Below are positions 40,611-52,534 of a stretch of DNA of 64,000 nucleotides, one piece after another (the first letter of the stretch is position 1; the number at the start of each line of letters is the position of its first letter). The DNA is taken from NCBI GenBank assembly GCA_946406115.1, contig OX291544.1, positions 124,001-188,000 of the forward strand, written 5' to 3'. This DNA comes from Apoda limacodes (taxonomy: Eukaryota; Arthropoda; Insecta; Lepidoptera; Limacodidae). Under the pieces are notes generated by a model that saw only the letters and a program-made list of their open reading frames with translations, searched no databases and was not told the origin of the DNA. Both the position numbers and the translations under genes were made by a program.

Positions 40611-41374
40611 AAATTATATGTCAAACACATAGGTAATAAATATACATAATAAAAAAACTGGATACATTGTTTCAATAATTTCATTGACATACCTTAATTG
40701 TAATTAGTTTAGTTATTTTTTAATGAGTTTTTAGCCTAGAAAAGATCGTGTCATAAGTTATATGTTTTATGTTCTAAGGGATTTTATTATAAATTGCGAG
40801 ACCTATTGTCTTACTCATTTTTACAACTTTACATTGTGTAGTTCTAAGGTGTTTACTCTGTCTTGTAGTGTATCTTCTGACGATCTAATTGTCAAAAGAT
40901 ACGTTTAGATTTTTTCTTACGAATTTTGCAATGTCAAAAATGTATTGTAAAGCCAATGTCATTATTTTTTGATCTTAAAAGATGTTTGTTTGTTACAATT
41001 ATCATAAAAGCGCGTTGTGATTGTGCCGCTGTTCCCTTGAACCCAAGACCGTAGCAGAGCTTTGAATGAAATAGGGACAAATAACAGGTTCTCAGTTACT
41101 GGGGAGACAGCACTTGTGCTATTCTTCTGAAGGCAAAACTAGCACCGGATTTTTTTACAGTGCAGCGTCTAAAGTAACGCTTAGGAAGTTTGCATGTTGT
41201 GTTTGGTGCAGTTCATTATCAATTTGTACTAGTACCGCCCAGGTTAAAAGTGCATCCTGGTGGTTTTGACACGTTAAGAACAAAGCCATTTGCTGTAAAC
41301 CACTTTTGAAGTTGTTTCACGTCTTTAAAATAAATCATTGTCTTACATTCAATCTTTGCCGTTTAGAAGAAGAT
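40611..41374. other. Non-coding stretch with a faint RT-like fragment
   Basis: A minus-strand portion at about 41,230-41,345 reads like the post-catalytic part of a non-LTR RT (VKQLQKWFTANGFVLNVSK). Otherwise AT-rich with no gene. Confidence 0.35.
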
Positions 41375-41379
41375 CAGTG

Positions 41380-41545
41380 ACACAACTACTACAGCGCCAC
41401 CTACCGGGTCCAATTGTGTTATCAAAACTTGCAGTGACCCACCCGACCGTACACAAAAAATATCATTAAAATCATCTCTGCTGCTTAGGAGAAGACCACA
41501 CACCAACTGCAGCGCCACCTACCGGGTCCAATTGTGATTTCAAAT
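41380..41545 (+). repeat. Partial tandem duplication sharing CAGCGCCACCTACCGGGTCC
   Basis: CAGCGCCACCTACCGGGTCC followed by AATTGTG occurs at about 41,391 and 41,510 with related flanks (AGAAGATC.. / AGAAGACC..). The second copy is about 118 bp downstream. Confidence 0.65.
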
Positions 41546-41594
41546 AATCCAGGAACCTATTAAAATATTCAGACAAAATTTAACCTAAATGGCT

Positions 41595-41885
41595 AGAAGC
41601 AAAGTTAGGTAACAAACACACGTACAGAAGAATTATACGTAGAAATAAAACCGGCTCACACTTGACGTTTTTAAGTAGCCTGGAGTTAGGTGACAAACAC
41701 ACGTACAGAAGAATTATACGAAGGAATAAAACCGACTCACACTTGACGTTTTCAACTAGCAGATGTCCGTTCCCAGGACTCAGACTATCTCCATGCTAAA
41801 TTTCATCTTAATTCCTCCAGTAGTTTGAGAGTGAAGAGATAACAGACAGTCAGACAGAGTTACTTTCGTATTTATAATATTAGTA
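41595..41885 (+). repeat. 93-bp tandem duplication and repeat tail
   Basis: TTAGGT(A/G)ACAAACACACGTA plus ..AATAAAACCG(G/A)CTCACAC and TTGACGTTTT occurs twice about 93 bp apart. After it, ATTTCATCTTAATTCCTCCA and TTTCGTATTTATAATATTAG form the common lepidopteran terminal segment of a MITE or SINE. Confidence 0.6.
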
Positions 41886-42952
41886 CGAATTATGATCTAG
41901 GGAATTTGCTCTTTTCATAGTTCTAAATAAATATTTGTATTTTATACCGACTAAAAACCGAGAGCATCGACATTTTAAACGTGCGGCCACGTGTTAGCGC
42001 CTATCTTACGTGGAACTGTGTCTCTCTGTATGGGTATGCCATAGCCTTAAATCCTGAAATTTATTTATTCATTTACAGAATAAAAACATTTTCTGAGTAG
42101 CCAATTTCGTAATTTCATTTCAAATATGTTTTTTTGGCAGTTTTGTAAAGGTACCAGGTAATATATTGTTATTGACATGGAATAACTATTTTTAGAACGT
42201 GCAGTCGTAGAACATGAAGGTACTTAAAGCTTGTTTGGGTCCTCGTAAGGAAAGGTCAATCATCAATTTTCTTTTTAGAGTGTAAACTAAGCTTCACAAA
42301 TACACAAACCTTAAGAATATATAGGCTTGTTTGTTAAGTTTAAAAACACTGAGTTTTAAACTTAACAAACAATGGCTTACATGAATCCAAAGGCCCCACA
42401 CCACAAATTGCTCGAATACATTTCTCTTGCAATATTTATTTCTGAGGAGTTACCCTATATGATATAATGAGACCATAGCGCAATGCAGAGGAAGTATATC
42501 CGTGATATGCAACCTCAGCCGTTTTTTGATTTTCTGTTAATTTAAACCTAAGCAATTTAGTAGTATTTATATTTGTTATGTTCACAGTTTGTATAAAGTT
42601 TTAATGTTTTGGTATACTGTCTTAAAATTATTCAATTTAAAAATAGTCTTTATTTGTTTATTTAGCACTTGAACACTTTTTTAACTTTTTCAGATATTTT
42701 TTAATTTTTTTAAAACTAAATAAGTTTTCTTTGATAAATAGTCACTTATTTATTTGTGGTTCTATTTTAATAAGTGTAGTCTTTGTTTACGCTGCTATGG
42801 CACCTTATTTACCAAGTCCTACAAATGATCTCGGAACATCGCTAGAGATGTCAATACCAAGGATCCCAATGATCTTGGAGATGGCGAGGGCAGTGTTTTG
42901 TACCGGCCGTTGTTAACTGGAACCAGCTTCACGAACGTCGCGTTTACTGGCA
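41886..42952. other. AT-rich stretch without a supported gene
   Basis: Contains a perfect hairpin at 42,327-42,372. No coding region recognised. Confidence 0.4.
42327..42372. other. Perfect 19-bp hairpin with 8-nt loop
   Basis: TTGTTTGTTAAGTTTAAAA (42,327-42,345), loop ACACTGAG, then the exact inverse TTTTAAACTTAACAAACAA (42,354-42,372). Pairing does not extend outward, so it is too short for a typical miRNA precursor. It may be the core of a small fold-back repeat. Confidence 0.8.
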
Positions 42953-43327
42953 ACCAGAGGCGGCTCGTCCTAAGGAGCGCACTCCCATAAATAATTATCT
43001 ACTTAAGAAACAATATGTTTTATATTTTACTTAAAATAATTATTATGTTTCTATAACTATCTATCTATATATTTGTTAAACTATTTTAATTTCACTAAAA
43101 ACTTTCTGTACACACACAGTTAACTTAAGATTTAGTATAGAATTGCACTGAGGAGACTGTGTCACTAAGTAGGGCGCTAGCAATTGCGCTCCTATAAAAC
43201 GAATTTCAGTGCACAGACTTAAAGCTAAATCCACGAGTGTGAAAGAGTAACTTCGACACAGTCTCACACGTGAAACAGAAGAGTTTGTATGATTTTTTTG
43301 CAAAATGTGGAGCGCCGCTCCTGGGCT
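42953..43327. mobile_element. Candidate MITE
   Basis: The ends are roughly inverted: CCAGAGGCGGCTC at the left and GAGCGCCGCTCCTGG at the right. About 375 bp, no coding region. No clear target duplication was found, so this is tentative. Confidence 0.35.
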
Positions 43328-44025
43328 ATGTAAAGAAAAATACTGTAGCCAGCTTGACCCCCGCCTTCAGTCCGACCGGGGCTCGGGCGTGCTGTTGCCG
43401 CTCTTGCCTATCACAACAAATGTTTTAGTTTGTGCGCGAGTTTTTATTTAGCAAATTAAATAAGTATAAACCTACATAAACAGTTTGTTTACTGTCTAAT
43501 AAGTAACTATAGCAAAATAAAATGAGATTATTGTGATGTGACTAAACAGTGCTAAAAGATTTTAGTAACACAGTTTAAAATAAAGACAAAGGGTCACAAA
43601 AATGTGACACGAAAGGAAACATGCGCGGTTGTAAATCTAAATAGGGGAATTAAAAGGTTAGCATTTAAGCAATTCCTCTTTTGTTTTTTTGTGAACACCC
43701 ATTTAAAATTGTCACGGGCTGCCTTTGCTGGCAACACTAGTTGTCAAGTCGGAGTCTATGTCAAAATAATCTATGTAAAGAAAAAATATTTTAGACTTAG
43801 AATTTTTTAATACGCTTATTGTGTAACTACATTAATAAGAAGTGTTTAATTGTATTATAAGAAGTGCTAGAGTGTTTTAGTGTGGAACCAAAAAAAGAAG
43901 AAAAATACTTAGGTTGTACCGTTTTTCTTGCTATTAATATAAGGTTTTAGATCCTGTCCCTTTTTTTGTTTCTCTTCTCATTATTATCTTTAATTCAGGG
44001 CTCCCTTAGGTTCTCTTAGAGTACA
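43328..44025. other. Unassigned stretch
   Basis: GC-richer at 43,330-43,420, otherwise AT-rich. No supported gene. Confidence 0.35.
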
Positions 44026-44560
44026 TTACGACAGACAAACGTGGTCCATGTAAGTGTACAATAGTACAAAGTACAAAACAACAAAAAAAAAGTTGATGTC
44101 AAACATGTCATTGAAATGCAGTAGAAACATCGTAAGGGACAGCACAGAGCCTTGCGGGACACCAGCATTAATGTCAATGCTATCAGAGCAACTACCGGTA
44201 ACTACGGCTCGTATGCGTCTGGCGGAAAAAAAGCTAGCCGTTTGCACAAACCTTCGGGCACTCTGTAACATGGCTAGTGCCTATCGGTGAGTGAGATACA
44301 ATAGAAGGTCACCAGTCCAGCGACTGTGTCTAAAGCGATATTGACGGTCGCTGACCAGGTCGTGTTTTTCTAGGTATCTTGGAAGCTGTGTGTTAATCAC
44401 ACGCTCCATCACCTTGGAGATAGCGATTCAATAGATCTGATCTATCGCCCCTTTTGGGCAACGAGTACACATTTGCAGACTTCCATGTAGACTGAAATAG
44501 CGCACTGGGGTATGAAAGCGCAAAGTGGCGCGTGAGAACAGGACATTTATAGAGTATACA
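44026..44560 (-). pseudogene. Non-LTR reverse transcriptase fragment (core)
   Basis: The minus-strand frame 44,026-44,271 contains TGSCSDSIDINAGVPQGSVLS and LTMFLLHFNDM, the conserved PQGSVLSP..F..hiND block just before the YADD catalytic motif. This belongs to the same relic as the endonuclease at 44.67-46.02 kb, but the earlier RT segment (fingers) is missing. Confidence 0.75.
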
Positions 44561-44569
44561 CATTTATAG

Positions 44570-44668
44570 GGTTGGCAATGCGCGAGTGATACCCTTGGTG
44601 TAACAAATGTCCATAATCTACGGTGATCGCTTACCATTAGGAGGACCGTAAGCTTGTTTGCCATTGGT
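44570..44668 (+). mobile_element. Tail fragment of the jockey family seen at 1-808
   Basis: GCAATGCGCGAGTGATACCC and CGCTTACCATTAGG.. to ..GTAAGCTTGTTTGCCA match the 3' UTR at about 710-775. It is inserted, in opposite orientation, between parts of the minus-strand non-LTR relic. Confidence 0.65.
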
Positions 44669-46025
44669 CCACTCGACTTATAAACGTGTAGAGAAAGAAA
44701 CGCCCGGCGGACCATGGTCTTACCGCACCACGGTATAGTAGGTGGTACAGCGCCTTCATCGTTCATGTTCGAGTTCGAGGCAAAGAGACTGCCCAGTACA
44801 TCGGCTTTCTCTTTAGCACTATGGGCCAAGTCACCATCGGTCATTCGCAGTGGTGGTAACGACTGGCAAAAGTTCCCTTTGGCAGCTTTGGCAAGCGACC
44901 AGAAAGCACGACTCCCAGAAGGATAGCTCGCAAGTCGCCCACCTATTTTGCTGATGAATTGGAATTTTGCTCTGGCAGTTGCTTTCTTACTGAACCTCGA
45001 GGCAGCATTTAATTTGCTTTTTACCTCAGAAATATTCGGATCCTTATTATTACGAGCCGTGGTCCAAGCCTCATATGCAGTTTGCTTAAGAATTTTAGCT
45101 TCTCTGCAAGACCTATTAAACCACGGTCGTTTTTTGACGCCGGTAGCTACTCGCGGGTTAGGAATATAACATTCCATACCAGCGAGGATTGTCTCAATTA
45201 CTGCGGCTGCGCAGACGTCAGGATCTTCTGAGCTAAAGCAGATCTGCCTCCACGGGTACGATGCATAAAATTCTCGCAATCCATCCCAGTCTGCCGACTT
45301 ATAGTGCCACACACGACGCTAATTAGTTGGCCCAGATGGATCGGGTTGTGTGCATGACACTTGAGTCCGAACGAGAGAGTGGTCCGAGGAGCCTAATGGC
45401 GCATCCACTGACACGGAATATCCGTTCGGACGTGTAGTCAGCAGAAGGTCCAGTAAGGAGCTTGTATGGTCCTCTATATCTGGTATTCTCGTTGGAGTAA
45501 GTACTAGCTGAGAGAATCCATAGGTCAGAGCAAATTCAGGAGCAGATATCCCTGCATAGTTATTGGTTCGAGAACTGAGCCACTCACGATGGTGGGCGTT
45601 AAAGACTCCCAAAATAACGAGTTCTGCTGTGGGATATTGCTCTAGAACTTTGTCAGTCGTCGAACTTAGGTGCGTGAAGAGTAGAGTTACGTCCGTGTCA
45701 CCGCTATGAGACCTGTATAGGCACGCATAGATACGATGCACCCACAATATCGATAGCTCCCTGTCTTCAAGGCTATGAAGGCGGCGACAGCAGATATCCT
45801 CCCGGACGAACATACACACACCGGCACGACTCACAAAATTGTGATCAAGTTTGTAGCCGGGATAATGTAGGTATGATGTATCGGGCGGGCAGAATATCTG
45901 CGTCTCCGTTAGAAAAAGAAGGTCGGCTGCGCAGTATGGTGGTGGACTGCGTTAAGATTTTCGTGAATACCCCTAATGTTACCATCATCCACATTAAATG
46001 TGCTGTAAAAACCCTTTTTCTATTC
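44666..46025 (-). pseudogene. Jockey-like non-LTR element: endonuclease and linker
   Basis: Minus strand. The endonuclease starts near 46,020 (TETQIFCPPD after a frameshift). 45,319-45,834 has SRAGVCMFVREDICCRRL, VILGVFNAHHREWLSS (the usual GDFNAHH Asp is Val here) and GSSDHSLVRTQV, the APE-type SDH motif. 44,666-45,312 carries the linker: RPWFNRSCREAK, SRAFWSLAKAAKG, VYKSSGP. A stop between the two frames and lost RT sequence make it dead. The altered Asp in the GDFNAHH motif would also abolish catalysis. Confidence 0.85.
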
Positions 46026-47239
46026 TTTTTTCTGGCCATTTTTCAAAAGTTACTTAGATTAAATATGAGGATTCACTGCACAGACTGCTAAGAAGACAAA
46101 AAGGTGACAACACTGTGAAAGCTCGGCACAGATAATGTGGTAGCTGGCACGACGGGCGGATCCCTTTCTGTTGTAGTAGCCGGGTCCACCACGGTGTCCT
46201 TCTCCGGCACGACTACCACTTCAGAGGCTTTACACAGGTTGGCGATTCAGCCTCCCAGGGCGGAGATTAAGTGATCCCTGGATTAGGGAACCCGTACAAC
46301 CTGCGGGCGGCCCGCGGTCAGCCGTTTCATCAGGTCTTCCTGACCGCCGTACCAGCACGTCGCGTCTACGCCGAGCAATGACAGCAACAAGCACCGCGGG
46401 TCCGCCGCTGTCCGCGCAGCGAATCCTCAAAGAGCTCTGGCAACCTTACTCACCGCCAGGAACACAACTAAGGTGGAGGTACTTCCCCAGTTCGGGCCGC
46501 TCATTCGAGCAAGTACTCGCTGTACTCCGCTTTATTTGTTCGGGCGACTTATTCGAGCGAGTACTTGCAGTGACCTACCGCTCTCAGATAGAAACAATTA
46601 TCAATTTTAACGAAGGTAATTCTATAGATGAAATTTCACATACGTGTTCCTCAGAGTTTGTTTACTTCTGGACGTTCTTTGTACAGCAAGTTATTTTTCA
46701 CATAGATTGCACTTCCTCCGTGTTCCACTTGTGTTTTACCAATCAAGAAGGAAAGTGAAATGATGAGAAAGCAATATTTTGAATTTAATGATGTTAAAGC
46801 CAATGTTCTGTGACGCAAAGTACTTGACACTATAATTCATCGTTCAGTAGAAGTTCTCTTTCTCTTCTCTTTGCAATTCAAACTTCTTACGTTTTGATGG
46901 CAGACCCTTAAGTTTTTGGTCTGGTCAGGTACTTTTTGCCTTTTTGTAAGTTGATTTATTGCAGCGGGTTCTTTCGTCTCTCTTTAGAATAGAAAGAGCT
47001 GCCATTTGGTTATATTTACATGTATAGGTCATGCAGAAGGTCCCAAAAAGTGTTCTTAAATTGAAGATGGTATTCCAAAGAAAACGTTAAGGCAGGAAGT
47101 GTAGTTACCATGTATAGATAGGATTTTCTCCATTATGCAGTCAGCTTTTCGAATATTCTTCATGTGTTTTACGACCGTAGACATGTTCTTGGTCAGTGAA
47201 CTCCAGCATTCCTTTAGCAAGGTCCGCTACGCCATGATG
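46026..47239. other. 5' region of the jockey-like element, then unassigned sequence
   Basis: 46,130-46,520 is GC-rich and probably the ORF1/5' UTR of the minus-strand non-LTR element. 46,520-47,239 has no recognised gene. Confidence 0.4.
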
Positions 47240-48140
47240 ATTAGTTCAAAACCTGAATGCAATCATCAATGATATCTGTAATTAGCACTGGTGGTAATAC
47301 ACATTGTCGCCTAAATCCACGTTGGTGTCGCTGGCGGAAGGCGGAGACTAGCTGGCCGATAGTTTTTTCGACGATCAAACTGTTTTCATTACACACTTGA
47401 GTAATTGCGACAGTAGGGGGTTTGTCTCGACCAGCCAGCACCCGCCCTGCAGCCCTGGCGACAGACAACTCTTCATCTACTTGAGTCTCAGAGTTTGAGA
47501 CTATTTTCTTCTTCTGTTTTGGACAGTCAATCTTCATCTTATTGTGATGTGCTAATTGTACAGTAGCCCGTACCTCTGCGTCTCTTATGCCATCGGCGAA
47601 TGCCTGAAGGATGTCACTGGATCGGTTTCCAGGGTTGATGAATAGGCACGACGTACCAGGCGCTCTATTTCACTCGCCCACTGTTGTAAACTCTCATTCC
47701 TTTTTTGTATCCTCGGCATACCTGTTCCAGGTATTTCGATTCAGTTGGGAGGTTGTCTAGCAATACTAATACATTTTCTCGAAGAGCAAATGTCAAAGTC
47801 GTCACAGCATGCGTTTCCCATCACTAGGGTCACAAATTGATGCCTGAAGGCAGTCCACGCAGATGATCCGTCGAAATGAGAGAGGTCAAATCTCGCTGGA
47901 GAAGCACGCACCTTTCTTTTTGCTAATAAAGCAAGGCGATCGTCATGCCCGAATACCTTCTTTTTCAGCCGGTCAGCTTGTAATGCATCTTTCTTTATTT
48001 CCTTCTCCATACTCCTCACCTTTTGTCCAATTTCTTGAAGGCCTGTGCCAAATTTACAAATAATGGCGTCTTGATTAGCCTCGATAAGCTCTTGAAGCTG
48101 CAGGCAACTGGCTTCTTGTGCGCGACGACTGGCTTCCTAA
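47240..48140 (-). pseudogene. Gypsy-type gag relic
   Basis: The minus-strand frame 47,741-48,019 contains RASPARFDLSHFDGSSAWTA, FRHQFVTL, the conserved start of many insect Ty3/Gypsy gags. Frameshifted pieces QQWASEIERLVRRAYSS and GIRDAEVRATVQLAHHNK follow, and 47,241-47,537 ends it with a VARAAGRVLAGR stretch. A Gypsy-type primer site lies upstream at 48.84 kb. No zinc knuckle or pol follows toward lower coordinates. Confidence 0.75.
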
Positions 48141-48154
48141 TTGGCCTTTATTAG

Positions 48155-48585
48155 TTAAATTCAATTATTTTTTTTAAATTAGGTTTTTACAAACACTTTT
48201 GAATCGTCAAAGTTATGAAATACTATTTTTTGAAATCCAGTTCACAATGTTGATTTCTACCAAGAAGAATCAGTGTTTTAAATAAAATTTAAAGCTATAC
48301 AATTTTATATTATTTCAATTTTAATTTGGTTTACCTACGCGTCCTGTAATTGAGCATCTTCAGCCCCATGGATTTTTATCATTAACATAGTCTGAAATAT
48401 TTTAGTATGCTAAGTTTTTGTTTGATAAAAGATTCAAATTTACCTTTTGATAGCAGCTTTTGAATATTACTAGAAACTTTGTTGTAGAAGTGTTGACATT
48501 ACCCCATTAAAGAGTTACTTATTTTGTGTAGACGTGTATCATGAACCAGCATCTTATTTTTATTTCTAGAATCCTAGCTCTTAAA
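48155..48585 (-). mobile_element. 3' UTR of the CR1/jockey family inserted in the Gypsy relic
   Basis: CACTTTTGAATCGTCAAAGTTATGAAATAC and CGTCCTGTAATTGAGCATC are the inverse of the 3' UTR at 61,290-61,580. The coding part is absent. It interrupts the gag leader of the Gypsy relic: GACTGGCTTC lies on both sides (48,126; 48,594). Confidence 0.75.
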
Positions 48586-48707
48586 GTTCCAGGTGACTGG
48601 CTTCATGGGCAGCTTGCATGGACCGGATAACAGACAACAGCTTCTTGTGTCGCCGCCAATGCTTCACCCCGTTGTTCGGTTCGTACGTGAAGTACGGTCC
48701 TCTTCGT

Positions 48708-48815
48708 CACGCGTTTTTTTTTATATCACTAAAGTGATGGTGGTGATGTCACCTGATGGTAAGCGGTCACCGTAGTCTATGGACGCTTGCAACACCAGGG
48801 GTATAACTCGCGCGT
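48708..48815 (-). mobile_element. Jockey-family tail, inverted
   Basis: CTGATGGTAAGCGGTCACCG and GACGCTTGCAACACCAGGGG are the inverse of the 3' UTR at 705-750. It lies between the Gypsy gag region and its primer site. Confidence 0.7.
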
Positions 48816-48837
48816 AGCCGGCCCTAAAATTACGGCA

Positions 48838-48855
48838 TCCCACTTCTGACACCAA
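48838..48855 (-). other. Gypsy primer-binding site
   Basis: On the minus strand TTGGTGTCAGAAGTGGGAT follows a CA-ended LTR (..GTTCGTAACA). TGGTGTCAGAAGTGGG is a recurrent primer-site sequence of insect Gypsy elements. Confidence 0.7.
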
Positions 48856-48856
48856 T

Positions 48857-49270
48857 TGTTACGAACTAGGGTAACTAAAACGCTGTTTGATGATGAAGAT
48901 GATTTATTGCTTATTATTGCAATTTACTGTACACTGATTATACCAAGTCCTTGTCGTAAGCCAAACTCCTGTAGTCCGTAAACCTCGCTGTAGTCGTTCT
49001 CAGATGTAATCGTAAGCCTCGCTGTAGTCGTTCTCAGATGTAATCGTAAGCCTCGCTGTAGTCGTTCTCAGATGTAATCGTAAGCCTCGCAGTAGTCGTT
49101 CTCAGATGTAATCGTAAGCCTCGCTGCAATCTTTCTCAAATGTAATCGTAAGCCTCGTTGTAGTCCTTCTCAGATGTAATCGTAAACCTCGCTGTAGTCC
49201 TTCTCAGATGTAATCGCTTTCCGTTTTATTGTGTTTGTAATTGTCAGGACAAGGTTTGTATAGAAATAAA
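48857..49270 (-). repeat. Probable Gypsy 5' LTR containing a 34-bp tandem array
   Basis: The inner end TGTTACGAACTAGGG abuts the primer site. The outer end is uncertain. The partner LTR was not found. The array (48,975-49,215) has about seven units of GTAAGCCTCGCTGTAGTCGT plus TCTCAGATGTAATC with point changes. Confidence 0.6.
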
Positions 49271-51735
49271 TCGGTAAGTACGAGTCGGACTAACGCACTA
49301 AGGTTCAACCTCCTATCTGAATGTAATAAAATTTTGGTAGTTGTCCTCACGCCGGGTAAGGTTTCTGAATGACAATTGTAACGCCCCCCCTATACTTATT
49401 TTAATATAATATTAATGATAAGATAATTAAATATTTTAAGAAACAACGCAGCCTACTATAACTCAACGAAAGAGAAATCAAAAGAATTATTTCATTTGGC
49501 CAAGCGTGATCGTCAAAAGTGGTAGAACCCGAAAACCGTTGTGTTAAATAAGTAGTAAACCCAATTGTTTTAAAGGGTACGTGAGAGTAATATAGCTAAC
49601 AATAGTATATAAATAAGCGTAAAGGAAAATAATCGAGAAAATAAATATAGCTAAAACTACGATCATAAATAATACCCAATTTGAGTTTCTACCATTTCCA
49701 AAGTAAGTTCAAAACACCTAAACAAAGCAAATACTCGAACATCAGAACTAAAAGACACAGGTGCTAAAGAGTTATATGATTTTCTGTCTTCCCTACAAAG
49801 GAACCCTAATTTATGCTACTTCCACATTTAAAAGTAAGACCCACACGAATGCTAAATCCATTAATTTTTGTAAAGTGGGAACTAGGTAACTATGTGTTTA
49901 AGGACTTGCGATCTGAAAATAGGTTTAAGGGGCGCCCCCTTATGATGTACATCAGCGCTCACCTACACTAGCTAACCAGCCAAAATAGTAAAACCCTATT
50001 AACGCCGCTAAGGATGGACATGGATTACACATAGTAATTACTGTATCTCTTGGCAGATCTAGTTCTTTAGTGGGCTATATAATTATTATGGCTGGTATAA
50101 TCTTAGTTTCCACTTCTATTTTTATAGAAGATTTATCTTTACCTAGCTGAAAATGTCCCAGAACAAAGTCCGTTAATATATTCCTTTCTACCATAAATTT
50201 CTAACTGGCAAAAGCGGGCCCGTCATTTCGATGTTTTAACATTAATTTTGATATTTTTAATTGAAATAAGTGCTCACAGGTTCCGGAAATAAATTATCTA
50301 AAGCCACGTCGTAGTTGACCCGCCTGCAACCTTTAAAGGACCCCACGTAAAAAAACAAAACTTAAAGGATTTTACATAGAAGTATTTACTAACCAGGAAT
50401 GGTGGCACAATCTGGCCGTAGTTTATCCCCACGCGGTTCCCAGATAGCTTCTCGTGACCCACAAGCGTAGACTATAATTTCCTCCTTCTTGGGCAGCGTT
50501 TCGACTATTTAAACGACGCGACGGCAGTAGAATGTTCTGTATGTATTGGACCACGCACTTTTATCACCACTAACCCCTCTCTAACAACCTTCTCACCCAA
50601 AATTTCAAACACCTCCATCCTGTTTTTTATTACGGACGGATTTCCGGCCTTAATTAATTTTAACAAAGAAAAAAGAATATATTTATACTTAAAGTATAAT
50701 ACTAGTTATGTTGGTTGGGGAACAATTATAGAGCCCTGGATTAATATTGACGGTCTAGATAAAACGGCTTTATGTTATGTTGTATGTATATTATGCTCTT
50801 AATGTTCGTGAAGTTCGAACATTCCCCGGGTAATTTCAAATAAACTAACACGTCATACCATTATACAGAATACGTGAAAACCGGGACAACTACCTTTTAT
50901 CATTGTTAGAATTTTTATTGTACGAGGCTACCCTAATGGTCGTTAAACGACTCACTTAGGTAAGTCTCGCGGGTGATTTCAATATTATAAAAGTTCTTAG
51001 TAATTTAAACTTTCGCGGTTATATTCAATATCATAAAACTCCCAATAACAGTAGCATAACTATTTAACCAATCAACGTTTGTTTTAAAAACATTCATTCT
51101 CGCGCCGCTGGTTCAAAATTTTACGCAACTTCATTTTGTCTAGAGTCCGAATCCATAAATCGGGAGTTAGATTACTACCTACATTTAACAATTATTTTGT
51201 GTTGACGCTTATGATTGGTGAATTTATAATTTTACATTTGAGTATTTTGTACTTATATTTTGTTAGCTTTACACCTTTCATAAAATTAATCATAACTTTT
51301 ACTCAGCTAATGTATAAAGTTACTGGACTTGTATATTAGAACGCGCCATTCTAATTTAAAGATTTATTTTGCTATAGGTAGTACGTTTATTGAGAATTGT
51401 TTACTAATGAAAATCTTCGCGCTAAAACTTGAATAAAAACATTGCATTACAAAATATTAAGGCATGAATAAGGCATAAATATGGTATCGTCACAGTACCA
51501 TCCTTTGAAACTATGCGGCGCGCCAGTCGTTTCTACAAAGGATAAACAATATTGGCCGGAACCAAAATTGTTTAAATTCAAAAAAGTCGGGGTTGGCCGC
51601 TAGTAAGATATTTATTCTTTTCAACCCTTGTCAAAACTATGGTGTAAAATAAAATAACTGGAAAATAGTCAGTTTTGAGGCTCATGGCAGGTATAGATAA
51701 CATAATATAGGAGTTAGTATTGGTGTTGTACTCAC
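49271..51735. other. Possible intron of app; no other gene recognised
   Basis: About 2.4 kb of AT-rich sequence. The donor of the app exon is at its right end, so downstream intron sequence reads through here on the minus strand. A block at 49,270-49,375 matches the GAGTCGGACT repeat seen in the Helitron. No second app exon was recognised in the window. Confidence 0.45.
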
Positions 51736-52525
51736 GTCCTCGTTGGTAGTCTGATCAGTAGCGGCGAGGTAGGTGTGGAACCCAGCAAGCCCGAGCACAG
51801 ACCAGACGGCGAGGAAGCAGACCGCGGCAACCAGCGCCGAGGCGGGAGTCGCACGAAGGGCGGCCGCCAGCCCGGCACCGCGGGCGGCCAGCGCCAGGTG
51901 TGTCGCAGCACACCCTAGCACGAACACAGCGAGGAACGAAAGCGACACCACGAACGTGTAGAAGTGTCGATAGTTGCGGCGGCCTACGCAGTTGCCCACC
52001 CAGGGGCAGTGGTGGTCGAACCGATCGACGCAGTTGTCGCACACCGAGCAGTGCGAGGCGCGCGGCGGGCGGAACATCTTGCAGGTGAAGCAGTACTTCA
52101 ACTTGAGCGGTCTGCCGCGCACAAGCACGTCTAACGCGCGCGGTGGCGGGCGCGGGTCCGGAGACGCGCTAGCCGCATGCGCCGCGAGCGCAAGCGCGGC
52201 TACCTCAGCGGGGCCGGCACGAGGGATGATGCCGGGGTCGGAGAGCGCGGTCCGCAGCAGCGCCGCCAGTGTGAGCGCGGCAAGTGCGGCGCCAGCGGCG
52301 GGTACGCCGGGGGAGACGCGCGCCGCGAGGTACGGGCTGTCGAACGCGAAGTGCAGCGCACACGTGCCCACGATAAGCGCAATCGTCAATACGAGGAACC
52401 CCGGCTGCGGCGCCGTCATCGCGCGCCCGTCGCACCAGAACCGGTTGCGTCCCGCGAACACCTCCCACTTGCGCGTCACGCGCCGTCTCGCCATGCCTCA
52501 CACCATCGCCCGCCGACGCTGCCGC
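51736..52525 (-). CDS. app: First coding exon of DHHC palmitoyltransferase approximated (ZDHHC9/14/18-like)
   Basis: A host gene exon. The ATG is at 52,494-52,492 and the exon ends at 51,736 before a GTGAGT donor, phase 0. A 3' splice site, TTTTTAATACGTGTGCAG, is at 52,526, so an untranslated leader exon lies further right. The 253 encoded residues include two N-terminal membrane segments, an SDPGIIPR motif, the Cys-rich domain (CFTCKMFRPPRASHCSVCD) and the catalytic DHHCPWVGNCVG, then a third and fourth membrane segment and GFHTYLAATDQTTNED. The enzyme S-palmitoylates membrane proteins at Golgi or plasma membrane; Drosophila app regulates planar polarity and growth through Fat and Dachs. Very GC-rich, unlike its surroundings. 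Confidence 0.9.
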
Positions 52526-52534
52526 CTGCACACG

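Noticed and set aside
42731..42916. 61-codon frame with N-terminal hydrophobic segment
   Set aside because: Signal-peptide-like start but no conserved continuation or splice support.
48975..49215. CRISPR-like array
   Set aside because: Units are directly adjacent without unique spacers, in a eukaryotic LTR; simple tandem repeat.
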